Part shown: positions 19,854-27,552 of the stretch, piece by piece
How positions within the stretch are numbered: the first letter of the stretch is position 1
Layout of the letters: every line of letters starts with the position of its first letter
From: Bifidobacterium sp. ESL0682
GTDB taxonomy: Bacteria; Actinomycetota; Actinomycetes; Actinomycetales; Bifidobacteriaceae
DNA: 64,000 nt
Assembly (NCBI RefSeq): GCF_029392815.1
Contig: NZ_CP113942.1
Span: forward strand, 682,001-746,000
Direction: 5' to 3'
The notes under the pieces: model-generated
Told to the model about the DNA's origin: nothing
Seen by the model: the letters and a program-made list of their open reading frames with translations, nothing else
The model's database searches: none
Made by a program: the position numbers and the translations under genes

Positions 19854-19865
19854 GTAATTTATGCT

Positions 19866-19908
19866 ATTCTCCGTTCGCTTGTTATTAACAAACAAGTGAA
19901 CGGAGAAT
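19866..19908 (+). promoter_or_regulatory. Hairpin covering the recombinase ribosome-binding site
   Basis: An 18-bp stem (19866-19883 with 19891-19908, one G-U type mismatch) and a 7-nt loop end four bases before the ATG of the recombinase. The only Shine-Dalgarno-like sequence, cggagaat, lies in the 3' arm of the stem, so read-through mRNA from hsdS would hide it. It could also act as the hsdS terminator, but no T-run follows. Confidence 0.55.
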
Positions 19909-19912
19909 AAGA

Positions 19913-20830
19913 ATGAATAAAAATCAAACATTGCCTATTTACTTCAAACAGTGGATGGAGATGTATAAACTGGGTGCCGTTACCGATGTGACCTATCACA
20001 AATACGTTGTCACTCAGAAAAAATTGAAAGAGTTAGTTCCAAATCTACGATTAGGCAGTATAACTCGAATAAAGTACCAGGAACTTCTTAATGAATATGC
20101 TTGTACGCACGAACGACAAACCGTTTTAGACTTTCACCATCAAGTAAAAAGTGCCTTACTGGATGCGGTTGAAGAAGGTGTTATTCAGAAAGATCCAACT
20201 AGAAGAATCGTTATCAAAGGAACTAAGACTCAAAACCATAAGCCAAAGTTTCTAAACGAAAAAGAATTAGAAGCGCTACTTCAGGAACTTGATCTAAACA
20301 GTTCCGTCAACTGGGATTATATGATTTTATTAATCGCTAAAACGGGGTTGCGGTTTGCCGAAGCTTTAGGTCTGACGCCTAATGATTTTAGTTTCCGAAA
20401 GCAAGAGATTTCTATATCTAAAACTTGGGATTATAAGTCTCCAATAGGAAAGTTTGCTCCGACTAAAAACTCTTCTTCAGTGCGCAAAGTTCGTATCGAC
20501 TGGCAGCTTGCGATGCAATTTAATCAACTGCTACAGGGGCTACCAAAAAGTGAGCCCTTCTTTGTTCAGCGGAAGCGTGTCTATAATGCAACAGTCAATG
20601 ATCGATTGGCAAAGCTGTGCGCGGATGCCAATATCCCTGTTATCTCTGTGCATGGCCTCCGCCACACCCACGCATCGTTATTGCTTTATGCCGGAGTTTC
20701 TGTAGCTTCTGTAGCCAAACGATTAGGACACTCAAATATGACTACAACTCAGACCACATATTTGCATGTGATTCGCGAACTCGAGAATAAAGACAATGAT
20801 AAGGTAATGCAATTTTTGAGTACTCTGTAG
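19913..20830 (+). CDS. Tyrosine recombinase (integrase family), probable HsdS inverting enzyme
   Basis: 305-residue site-specific recombinase. The N-terminal SAM-like core-binding domain (about 1-105) precedes the catalytic domain with the conserved residues Arg147 (TGLRFAEALGL), His247 and Arg250 (HGLRH), His273 (LGHSN) and the nucleophile Tyr283 (TTYLH). It is intact and has no accompanying phage or transposon genes. Its position between the two oppositely oriented hsdS copies, inside their inverted repeats, matches known recombinases that shuffle type I specificity genes; that role is inferred from context. Its start follows a hairpin that masks the ribosome-binding site. It converges with the second hsdS copy, with 11 bp between the stops. 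Confidence 0.9.
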   Translation: MNKNQTLPIYFKQWMEMYKLGAVTDVTYHKYVVTQKKLKELVPNLRLGSITRIKYQELLNEYACTHERQTVLDFHHQVKSALLDAVEEGVIQKDPTRRIVIKGTKTQNHKPKFLNEKELEALLQELDLNSSVNWDYMILLIAKTGLRFAEALGLTPNDFSFRKQEISISKTWDYKSPIGKFAPTKNSSSVRKVRIDWQLAMQFNQLLQGLPKSEPFFVQRKRVYNATVNDRLAKLCADANIPVISVHGLRHTHASLLLYAGVSVASVAKRLGHSNMTTTQTTYLHVIRELENKDNDKVMQFLSTL

Positions 20831-20841
20831 ACGTTTGCTAA

Positions 20842-21993
20842 TTAAATAAATAAGAGTTGCAAGTAAGCTTGCTTCATTGTCTGGAATAGAAGAATCTGAT
20901 TCCTTTGTTTATGAAGCAAACCGTCGGAGATATATAGCAAATCACCGATTAGCTTCTGTTCAGCGCTGTTGTCTGGGTAAAAGATGCTTGCTTCTCTTAT
21001 ATGTTTCCAGTCAGCTCTGGGCATTTTAGTGCCAGAAGATTGCTCCGCAACAGTTAAAAAAGCTCGGCTCTGAATAATTCCATATAAGAAATATGGAATT
21101 AATTCATTAGAAGTAAAAGCCCATATTTCTCCCGATTTGACACCATTTTCTGTTGCAAGCCACCATTTATGGAGATAAGGCCGTAAACGACCAAAAAGAA
21201 CATCGTTTTTCCTGAACACACTAGTTGAAGAAGTACGTATTGTCGTATCTCCGGTTACAACTCCACTATCTTCAGATAAGTTCTCAAGTTCAATATCGAT
21301 TTTTACAGTATCCGAATTATTTGTATTCAAAGATTCTTGACGTATTCTGACGCATGCTCCTAACTTACGCTCTTGCCAGGGTTGGGTGAAGCCTTTGAAG
21401 CGGAGTCTTTGGCTGAAGATCTGTTGCAGGTAGTAGCGTTTGCGCTTCTTGAGGAGTTCGCTTTTACGCTCGCAGGCAGCGATAAGATCATCAAGCGTCT
21501 TAAAAAACAAATCAATTCGGTATTGTTCAGAAATGGAAGGCAAAATTACTGTCCCCTTAAGAACTTCCGAATTCTTTACCTTCATATCATTTTTTGCACC
21601 TTTATTCACAAGCGGGCGCAGGAAATTATTCAAACGAGAAGAAGATTCAAAATAACGTTGAATTATCGGTGGGTATATATTCTTAAGTGGCGAGTAAACT
21701 GCATAAAGTGTTGAGACAATGCCTGCCTGTCCTAGATTTGTCTTTATTATTCCGAAAGGTGCTTCTTTTAGTGGGCTTTTCGTGTAAACAATATCGAAAT
21801 GCTTTACAATTCTGTAATCGCGTACAGATTTACCCGCGAACGAACGACCTTGAAAATCAATTTGATTTACTACGCCTTCTCTGCCTGAAACCGATAAAAC
21901 ATCTTTCTTTGAGAAAGTTCCTTCACGGTTTTTTAAATCAGACGTGGACAAATACCCACTTAACTTACGCTGCTCCCAAGAATGCACTTGCAA
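20842..21993 (-). CDS. hsdS: Second, promoterless HsdS copy (donor of TRD cassettes)
   Basis: 383 residues on the minus strand, colinear with the expressed HsdS from the WEQRKLS motif onward: a different TRD1, the same central helix (KTLDDLIAACERKSELLKKRKRYYL), RFKGFTQPWQERKLG, a different TRD2, and the C-terminal helix QTMKQAYLQLLFI. It lacks the first 22 or so residues of the expressed copy (MSEQPKGQKLVPQLRF) and has no ribosome-binding site before its nominal ATG at 21993. It is therefore most likely a silent store of alternative specificity domains that becomes expressed after inversion. It is bounded by the same inverted repeats as the active gene. Confidence 0.9.
   Translation of the reverse strand: MQVHSWEQRKLSGYLSTSDLKNREGTFSKKDVLSVSGREGVVNQIDFQGRSFAGKSVRDYRIVKHFDIVYTKSPLKEAPFGIIKTNLGQAGIVSTLYAVYSPLKNIYPPIIQRYFESSSRLNNFLRPLVNKGAKNDMKVKNSEVLKGTVILPSISEQYRIDLFFKTLDDLIAACERKSELLKKRKRYYLQQIFSQRLRFKGFTQPWQERKLGACVRIRQESLNTNNSDTVKIDIELENLSEDSGVVTGDTTIRTSSTSVFRKNDVLFGRLRPYLHKWWLATENGVKSGEIWAFTSNELIPYFLYGIIQSRAFLTVAEQSSGTKMPRADWKHIREASIFYPDNSAEQKLIGDLLYISDGLLHKQRNQILLFQTMKQAYLQLLFI
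21357..21495 (-). repeat. Inner inverted repeat (IR2), right copy
   Basis: Reverse complement of 19197-19335 with two mismatches over 139 bp; this near-identity suggests ongoing exchange. Confidence 0.92.
21961..21980 (-). repeat. Outer inverted repeat (IR1), right copy
   Basis: Perfect 20-bp reverse complement of 18673-18692. DNA beyond 21980 is not shared, so this marks the right edge of the invertible segment. Confidence 0.9.
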
Positions 21994-22016
21994 AGATACG
22001 TTTTTATCGGTTTGTA

Positions 22017-22230
22017 TAAGATGAAACAGATTGGCATCTGTATGCAGATGGCGAAGGTTTTGTAGATTATATTGATCGTTATTATGATGTCAGGGTTCTC
22101 AAAGGTTGGAATAGTTTGAAACCGTTTGGAGGTGCTCAATATGAGATAAAGCTGATTGGTCTGTTTCGAAGGACGATGTTGTGGAAAGTACAGTCAGTGT
22201 TTCGAATTTATGGCGTTTATGGAGAATAGG
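22017..22230 (+). pseudogene. Short coding-like remnant, unidentified
   Basis: In the 365-bp gap after the hsdS copy there is an uninterrupted frame of about 70 codons with no start codon. It reads like real protein (motifs DWHLYADGEGFVDYIDRYYD and LKGWNSLKPFGG). It begins right after a stop at 22014-22016 and ends at a TAG. I do not recognise it; it may be the 3' end of a gene lost when the island formed. The rest of the gap holds only the start region of the next gene. Confidence 0.25.
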
Positions 22231-22358
22231 CAACTTGGCCACCGTTTATAAACTAACTGGATTGCTTTGGTGTTCCACGTCTTTCGTGCCGGTATTATTT
22301 ATATGAAAACGATTAATGTAACGAAACATATTATTCTTATTTTGGCTGAGAGGGCATT

Positions 22359-23248
22359 GTGGAAGAGATTCTAGGAAAATTTATAAACATTTTGCCACCA
22401 AAGTTTCAGTGGAGCGCAACTGTAGCTGTGATTGTGTTTCTGCTCTCATTGTTTATTATAAAAGAATTCGGAATAAATCCTTCTTTTTTAATACTGATAA
22501 ACGTCTTAGGAAGAAAATATTATTCATAGATTCTTTGAAATCAGTTTTGGATATGCCGAAAGATGAAAAGTTTTTAGAAAAGCGAAAGTCTTATTTTCAA
22601 AAGAAACTTGAAACCCGTCAGCTACAGAAGCAATTTCAAGAATATGGAAGAGAACGATTAGGAGAGAACAATCCGGAAGTTGAGAAAATATTTAAGCCTC
22701 GCAAATTCTTTGCTTTTACTTTTTACTCAGTTCTCTTTTTTATTTGCACTTTGCTTTTAGCAGTGGTCATGTCACTTTTTGTACACGAGGATAACTTGTC
22801 TTATCCGATATTTACAAAAAATAAGATGTTAAATCTTTTTGTATGTGTAATTTTTTTCGTTGGAGGAATTTTCCTTTGTGTAGGATTGCAACAACTTTGG
22901 CAGCGAATACAAATTAGCTTTGTTTTTCGGACGTTTCTTTTGCCACGTATTCATGTGGAAGGCGGATATGCAATTAATTCTGAGGAATCCGCCTTTGCCA
23001 AAATGATTGAGATAAGAAAGATAAACAATCCTAGGTTCGGTTTTATTGCGCCTCTTTCTGGAGCTTTATTTGGCTGTAGTATACCTTTTTATATTTTATG
23101 TGCTAATCTTCTTAGAATTTTTCCAAACAATTTGATTCTATCTATTTTAGGTTTTGTCTTGATGCTTTTCTGGTTTTATGGTTTATTTTATTCGATTATT
23201 AGTTTTGCGATTTTCCTTTCTTGCGAAACCAATAATAAAGCCTATTGA
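22359..23248 (+). CDS. Multi-pass membrane protein of unknown function, frameshifted at 22484-22489
   Basis: About 296 residues if one T is added to the T run 22484-22489. The N-terminal part, from GTG 22359 (ribosome-binding site gagaggg), reads MEEILGKFINILPP followed by a hydrophobic helix (VAVIVFLLSLFII). After the repaired junction (INPSFFNTDKR) comes a charged cytoplasmic region of about 70 residues rich in Lys and Glu. Two closely spaced helix pairs follow, near residues 113-172 and 225-285. Without the repair the second frame would have to start at 22409 with an implausible Cys-rich leader. I do not recognise a family. It lies in the same AT-rich island as the R-M genes but points away from them. 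A defence or transport role would be guesswork. Confidence 0.6.
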
Positions 23249-23417
23249 GAAGAACATGTCATTTTCTCTTTGAATATGTGAGATTTGAATGAGTAAATAG
23301 TCTTATTCTTCTGGGTTTCTATTAAAGGGTAAGGCCTACTTTTCATAAATTCTAAGTTTGTATTTGTTCAGATCAAAGAAAAATTTGAAAATCGGAATGA
23401 GTTCGTACAATGGTGAC

Positions 23418-24017
23418 ATGAGCAAATTCTTAGCATTTACGGCGAATCCGGATCCGGAGTCGCTGACGCAATATATTGGCAAGGCGTTTCTTGAGGGCGC
23501 TGCTAGCAAGGGCTCGGACACTGAGTTCGTTGACTTGCATGCGATTGGGTTCGATCCGACCTATCGCATGGCTGACCGCAAACAGTATCTGAATGAAGGG
23601 CCGATGCCAGATGACGCGGCCGAGCTGCAGAAGAAGATTCTCGATGCTGATGTCATCGCGCTGGTCTGCCCGATTTACTGGTGTTCGATGCCCGCGATGA
23701 TGAAGGGCTTCACGGAGCGCGTGCTGTGCCGCCACTTCGGCTACAATCCGGACCACAGTAAGTCCGTGATTGCCGACAAGAAGTTCCGTTTCATCATGCT
23801 TACCGGCAGCTCCGAACAGTGGTACCACGAGTCTGGCATCCATGATGCCATCTACAACCAGGTCATCTACTACATGTTCCACCATTACTGCGGTGTTGAC
23901 GACGCCGAGTTGGTCTATGTCGACAACCTCGAGATGGCTGATCCGTCACCGGAGGCCCATGCAGCCGCGGCCAAGCACATCGAGCGTATCAAGGAGCTTG
24001 GCGCCTCGATGGCGTGA
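23418..24017 (+). CDS. NAD(P)H-dependent oxidoreductase, flavodoxin-like fold (quinone reductase type)
   Basis: About 199 residues from ATG 23418; an ATG at 23397 is also possible and neither has a strong ribosome-binding site. The sequence matches the NAD(P)H dehydrogenase (quinone)/KefF-like flavodoxin fold: a phosphate-binding loop near the N-terminus (FTANPDPESLTQYIG), PIYWCSMPAMMKGFTERV where the FMN ring would bind, and LTGSSEQWYHESG. It probably reduces quinones or similar acceptors with FMN in the cytoplasm. Base use returns to the GC-rich core style, so the AT-rich island ends just upstream. It is one of three flavodoxin-fold reductases within 4 kb and converges with the ATP-grasp-like gene. 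Confidence 0.8.
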   Translation: MSKFLAFTANPDPESLTQYIGKAFLEGAASKGSDTEFVDLHAIGFDPTYRMADRKQYLNEGPMPDDAAELQKKILDADVIALVCPIYWCSMPAMMKGFTERVLCRHFGYNPDHSKSVIADKKFRFIMLTGSSEQWYHESGIHDAIYNQVIYYMFHHYCGVDDAELVYVDNLEMADPSPEAHAAAAKHIERIKELGASMA

Positions 24018-24246
24018 GTGTGGCAATGGCTGCGCGATTGCTCAGGCTCGTACAAGAGGCCTGAGCGCTAGCAACGTCAAACGAGTTTGCGGCATGAAAC
24101 TGTGAATGTATATTTGGCATGGTTTATGCCGCAGCTCATGAGTGGTGACCACTTCTTTTGTAAATGTTGGAATTTCAATGATTCCACTCAGTGTATTGTC
24201 TCATTGGCGAGGCATAGGGCTCTGATTTCGTAGAGATTAGGCTGAT

Positions 24247-25692
24247 TTAGTAGGCATCATATCGATGCGCGTTATGACGAACCATCCACGGGTCGGGGGA
24301 ATAGACGTTCTCTGCTTGGACGGTTTGAGAATGCCGACTTTGGGTTTGGGATGTGCCAGCTGGTTGGTGCTGTATTCGTGAGTCAGCAATGGCTTGAAGA
24401 AAAGCGTGCGTTTCTTCGGCCGTATGGAATGGATATGGTGTGGTGCACCATATGGGATCTGCTTCGATGACGAATGCGGCAGGGGATTGTGCAGATGTGC
24501 TGGGTAGTGAAGTGTCCGGAACCGCGTCTGTTTCTGATGCAAGCGAGCGAATGGAACTGTGGTGGAGCGTAGTGAGATGAGTGTCTGGAAGCGATGTGTT
24601 TACTTCTGACTTGTTTTGGTTCGCCCATGCCTTGTCTGTTGGCATTACATCTAAATCCCGAAATCCTACGATGATGCTGGCATTGTTCAGCTGGCTGATT
24701 TGAGCTGCTGCAGTTGCTTGAGATTCAGCCAATGCTCGATATTCTTCGTGGAATTGCGCGCCGTCAAATACCGTCAGAATATCGTGGCTTTCCGGGGCAT
24801 CGGAGGTATGGATGCAGTAACCGCTTGACGCCACGGCAATTCCGTTGTGAATGATGATGCACCATTCCTCGGTGATTGAGGGAATATGGGTGTTGATTGA
24901 GATCGAAGAATCGTCCGGAGCGTTCTGCAAGTCGTGTTGCAGAACGGGGAGAGTCCTGCGTGCGGCCCGGAATTCCGGCACTCGTCCGTTGCCGAGCTGC
25001 GACCATGGGCGCTCGCCAAACCTTTTCGGGAATGCGGTCCAGTTTTGAATGTCTGAAACCGTAGTAGTAACGGCTTTTCGTCCAGTCAGCTCGACCGGCA
25101 ATGAACTCAGCCAATCTGCTGTTGGTGCCTCGAATAGTAGCGACGGCATATTATGGCGGCGCCGCCAAGCGTTGAGGGCAATCAGCAGATCGGGAGCAAT
25201 CCATACCGCATCTTCGTCCGCGATATTTTGCTCGGGCTGAAATCCGTAATCGCACGCGAGATTCCATGCTGAAGAGCCAGTGCCGCCATATTCGGTGTCA
25301 CCGATGTATTCAGCCTCAACAGTACGAAAATTCGCCGTTCGATGTGAGCTATTTGTCATGTGAGCTTTGTCGAAATACTCCGCGAAGGCGTTTTGAGCCC
25401 AGGAGACTGGGCTGATGACGTGAAAAGTGGGGTTCAACGCTGCTCGATTCAGAATAATGCCTATTGATTCTTCAAGTGTAGGGTTGGGCATTGAACAGTC
25501 TAAAAGCCTTGTAAATGCGGCATTTCTGAAGTCGCCCAGAGTATTCCGCTCCGACAAATAATTAGACACTTTTGCGTACGTCAATTTATTCCCGCTCACC
25601 TCGCGGCGGAATATGACACTACTGCCAGTCTTGCTTAATATGGCTTCTAACAAGCATTCGTATTGCACCGCGATACGGCAAGGCCACCGCAA
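24247..25692 (-). CDS. Uncharacterised protein with ATP-grasp-like (R2K-type) C-terminal half
   Basis: 481 residues on the minus strand, alone between two plus-strand reductases. I read residues 200-430 as a divergent ATP-grasp ligase of the RimK/R2K style. EEWCIIIHNGIAVASSGY (about 275-292) resembles the beta-strand pair that carries the grasp Arg, and FVIEADPIWCTTPYPF (407-422) resembles the E-x-N-x-x-W metal-binding segment, with Asp in place of Asn. Between them lies a Ser/Thr/His-rich insert of about 55 residues (351-405) not expected in the fold. The first 100 residues are unassigned, and the start could be further in (Met68 or Met111). Function is inferred from motif shape only; amide-bond formation on an unknown substrate would be the prediction. 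Confidence 0.55.
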   Translation of the reverse strand: MRWPCRIAVQYECLLEAILSKTGSSVIFRREVSGNKLTYAKVSNYLSERNTLGDFRNAAFTRLLDCSMPNPTLEESIGIILNRAALNPTFHVISPVSWAQNAFAEYFDKAHMTNSSHRTANFRTVEAEYIGDTEYGGTGSSAWNLACDYGFQPEQNIADEDAVWIAPDLLIALNAWRRRHNMPSLLFEAPTADWLSSLPVELTGRKAVTTTVSDIQNWTAFPKRFGERPWSQLGNGRVPEFRAARRTLPVLQHDLQNAPDDSSISINTHIPSITEEWCIIIHNGIAVASSGYCIHTSDAPESHDILTVFDGAQFHEEYRALAESQATAAAQISQLNNASIIVGFRDLDVMPTDKAWANQNKSEVNTSLPDTHLTTLHHSSIRSLASETDAVPDTSLPSTSAQSPAAFVIEADPIWCTTPYPFHTAEETHAFLQAIADSRIQHQPAGTSQTQSRHSQTVQAENVYSPDPWMVRHNAHRYDAY

Positions 25693-25789
25693 GTGGCTGT
25701 AGCTTGAGACAACTGAAACGAGACGCTTTCGCTGCCAAGGTGCAAGCGGCTCAAGGAAACGAAACTACAAGAAAACCAAGGAGCATATC

Positions 25790-26326
25790 ATGACCACCAT
25801 CGCTGTTTTCGTTGGATCGCTGCGCAAGGATTCCTTCAACAAGAGCCTCGCAGAAAACATCGAGCGCCTCTCTCCCGAAGGCGTCAAGTTCGATTACGTC
25901 GACATGGACCTGCCGCTCTACAACCAGGACCTCGACGGCGACTTGCCCGCCAAGGTCACCGAGATGAAGCAGAAGGTCGAAGCCGCCGACGGCGTGCTCT
26001 TCGTCACCCCGGAATATAACCGCAGCTTCTCCGGCGTCATCAAGAATGCCATCGACTGGGCTTCCCGTCCGTGGGGCCAGAGCTCCTTCGCCGGCAAGCC
26101 GGCCGCCATCATCGGAGCTTCCATGGGCGCGCTCGGCGCGACCCAGGCGCAGCAGGCCCTGCGCAACGTCGTCCTCTTCCTCGATATGAAGCTCATGGGC
26201 CAGCCTGAGGTCTACTTCAACGCTGCTTCCGGTCTGGATGAGAACGGCAACGTCGTTGAGAGCTCCGAAGACTTCCTGCGCGGCTTCGCTGAGGCGTTCG
26301 CCAAGCACGTTGAGGCCAACAAGTAG
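25790..26326 (+). CDS. NADPH-dependent FMN reductase (ChrR/YieF-like)
   Basis: 178 residues, full length for the family. Diagnostic segments: GSLRKDSFNKSLA (phosphate loop, residues 9-21), TPEYNRSFSGVIKNAIDW (FMN and dimer contact, about 74-91) and GASMGALGATQAQQ near 110. Members reduce quinones, azo dyes or chromate with two electrons using bound FMN. The ATG at 25790 has a strong aaggagcat ribosome-binding site. It is divergent from the ATP-grasp-like gene with about 100 bp between starts, so the two promoters may overlap. A perfect-looking stem-loop at 26376-26405 probably ends the transcript. Confidence 0.88.
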   Translation: MTTIAVFVGSLRKDSFNKSLAENIERLSPEGVKFDYVDMDLPLYNQDLDGDLPAKVTEMKQKVEAADGVLFVTPEYNRSFSGVIKNAIDWASRPWGQSSFAGKPAAIIGASMGALGATQAQQALRNVVLFLDMKLMGQPEVYFNAASGLDENGNVVESSEDFLRGFAEAFAKHVEANK

Positions 26327-26375
26327 GAACGAATCGAATTTCGTCTTATTGCCGAGGCAAACCTATGTCGAACGA

Positions 26376-26405
26376 GTCCGGGCGGAAATGATTTTCCGTC
26401 CGGAC
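26376..26405 (+). terminator. Stem-loop after the FMN reductase gene
   Basis: GTCCGGGCGGAAA at 26376-26388 pairs with TTTTCCGTCCGGAC ending at 26405 (one mismatch), followed a few bases later by a run of five T. Confidence 0.55.
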
Positions 26406-26445
26406 AATAATGCTTTTTGGATAAAGATTCTATAGAAGATGTTAG

Positions 26446-26457
26446 TCAAACGTTTGA
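26446..26457. promoter_or_regulatory. Perfect palindrome TCAAACGTTTGA, candidate operator
   Basis: A 12-bp palindrome with a central CG, the shape of a LacI-family operator, in the 350-bp gap between two FMN reductase genes. The rest of the gap shows no gene. The regulator is unknown. Confidence 0.35.
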
Positions 26458-26680
26458 TGCGGATTAATGCAATACATAGTATGGTTTACTGCGGTGTGAA
26501 CACAATCACGGTTTCTCCTAGTGCCGCCTGAAGTTTTCGCCTCGCGCTGGACGAGTGAAAGTGGTAAGTTAGGCTAAAGGTTAAGACACACTCGAATGAT
26601 GGGAGAATGCTTTAGCGGCATTCTTCCAAACCTTTGAAAAGCTTAAGAAAACGAAGTTGTGATTTGCAGGGAGGTACACT

Positions 26681-27318
26681 GTGGGTCTTGAAGAGACGAC
26701 AGATATCGTAACGCTGGCCGCCAAGGCGGAAACCGAAGTGACACAGTATCATCTGACCGTGGTCAATGGCGGCATTTCGGAGCCTTCCAGCACGCGTCGG
26801 CTGGCCAAAGAAATCACTGAGAAGTCCGAAGCCTACCTTGAGGCCCGTGGCAAAAGGTAGTAGTTGAAGTGATTACTCTGAGGGACTTGGCCACCGATAT
26901 TGCCGAGGCTTCGGTGACCTTTGAATCCAGTAACCGCCTGACTGCCGCTATTTCCTCGGTGGCTGGCGCGGATGGCCTCATCGTCGCTTCGCCGATTTAC
27001 AAGGCTTCTTATTCCGGCTTGTTCAAAGAGTTCTGGGATCTCGTTCCCCGCGATGCGATCACCAATATGCCAATGATTCTGGCGGCGACCGGTGGTTCGA
27101 ATCGTCATGCTCTGGTGCCGGATGTCGTTATGCGTGGCCTGTTCGCGTTCTTCCGCGCCGTGCCGACGGCGACCAGCCTGATGGCCACCAAGGAAGATTT
27201 CGACACCCCCGAACTGGAAAACCGTGAACGTCGCGCCGCTAGCGAACTTGGTGCGTTGATCCTTTCCGGTGTGCGTCATCAGCCGGTCGATGAGCAGATC
27301 GATCACGTCAACTGGTGA
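26681..27318 (+). CDS. CE1759-type NADPH-dependent FMN reductase, frameshifted at 26852-26855
   Basis: About 212 residues after frame repair. GTG 26681 with ribosome-binding site gggaggt opens a frame with a flavodoxin-like first strand and loop (LTVVNGGISEPSSTRRLA). It stops at 26858 because the A run 26852-26855 lacks one base. With five A the reading continues GKKVVVEVITLRDLATDIAE and on through SPIYKASYSGLFKEFWDLV, ILAATGGSNRHALVPD and FRAVPTATSLMATKEDF, typical of the CE1759 family of FMN reductases. The sequence as written encodes only a 59-residue stub; I think a base-calling error is more likely. A long hairpin lies downstream. Confidence 0.8.
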
Positions 27319-27369
27319 CAAACAGTAGGGGATAGGCGACGTTTTCGTCGCTTTGAAGATTGTTCTTTT

Positions 27370-27404
27370 TGTCGGGCCGTCGTCTTCGTGACGACGGCCC
27401 GACA
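27370..27404. terminator. Perfect hairpin after the CE1759-type reductase
   Basis: A 15-bp perfect stem (27370-27384 with 27390-27404) and a 5-nt loop. No T-run follows on the plus strand, so it may be a processing or stability element rather than a classical terminator. Confidence 0.45.
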
Positions 27405-27552
27405 ATGCGTTGTGGGTGATGGACTCGGCTCGTGGCGATTTTTCACGTCGAATTCATGTCTGATTCATCACATTTGTATTTCTTTTAAACAAGCATTTTT
27501 TATCATCGAAAATACCGAGTATGATGAGTTATATCTACAAGGAGGTAGCTAA

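Larger units (their letters stand above)
18673..21980. mobile_element. Invertible hsdS shuffling locus
   Basis: Segment bounded by the 20-bp inverted repeats at 18673-18692 and 21961-21980, with a nested 139-bp inverted pair at 19197-19335 and 21357-21495. It contains most of the expressed hsdS, the tyrosine recombinase and the opposite-strand hsdS copy. Recombination at the outer pair swaps TRD1 and TRD2 together; at the inner pair only TRD2 is swapped; using both in turn swaps TRD1 alone. Such systems are known in several Gram-positive bacteria as phase-variable type I R-M loci. What is seen is the repeat structure; activity is inferred. Confidence 0.85.

Noticed and set aside
25693-25789. 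5' extension of the ATP-grasp-like gene as a separate small gene
   Set aside because: The region is the divergent promoter area shared with the ChrR-like reductase and has no open frame of note.
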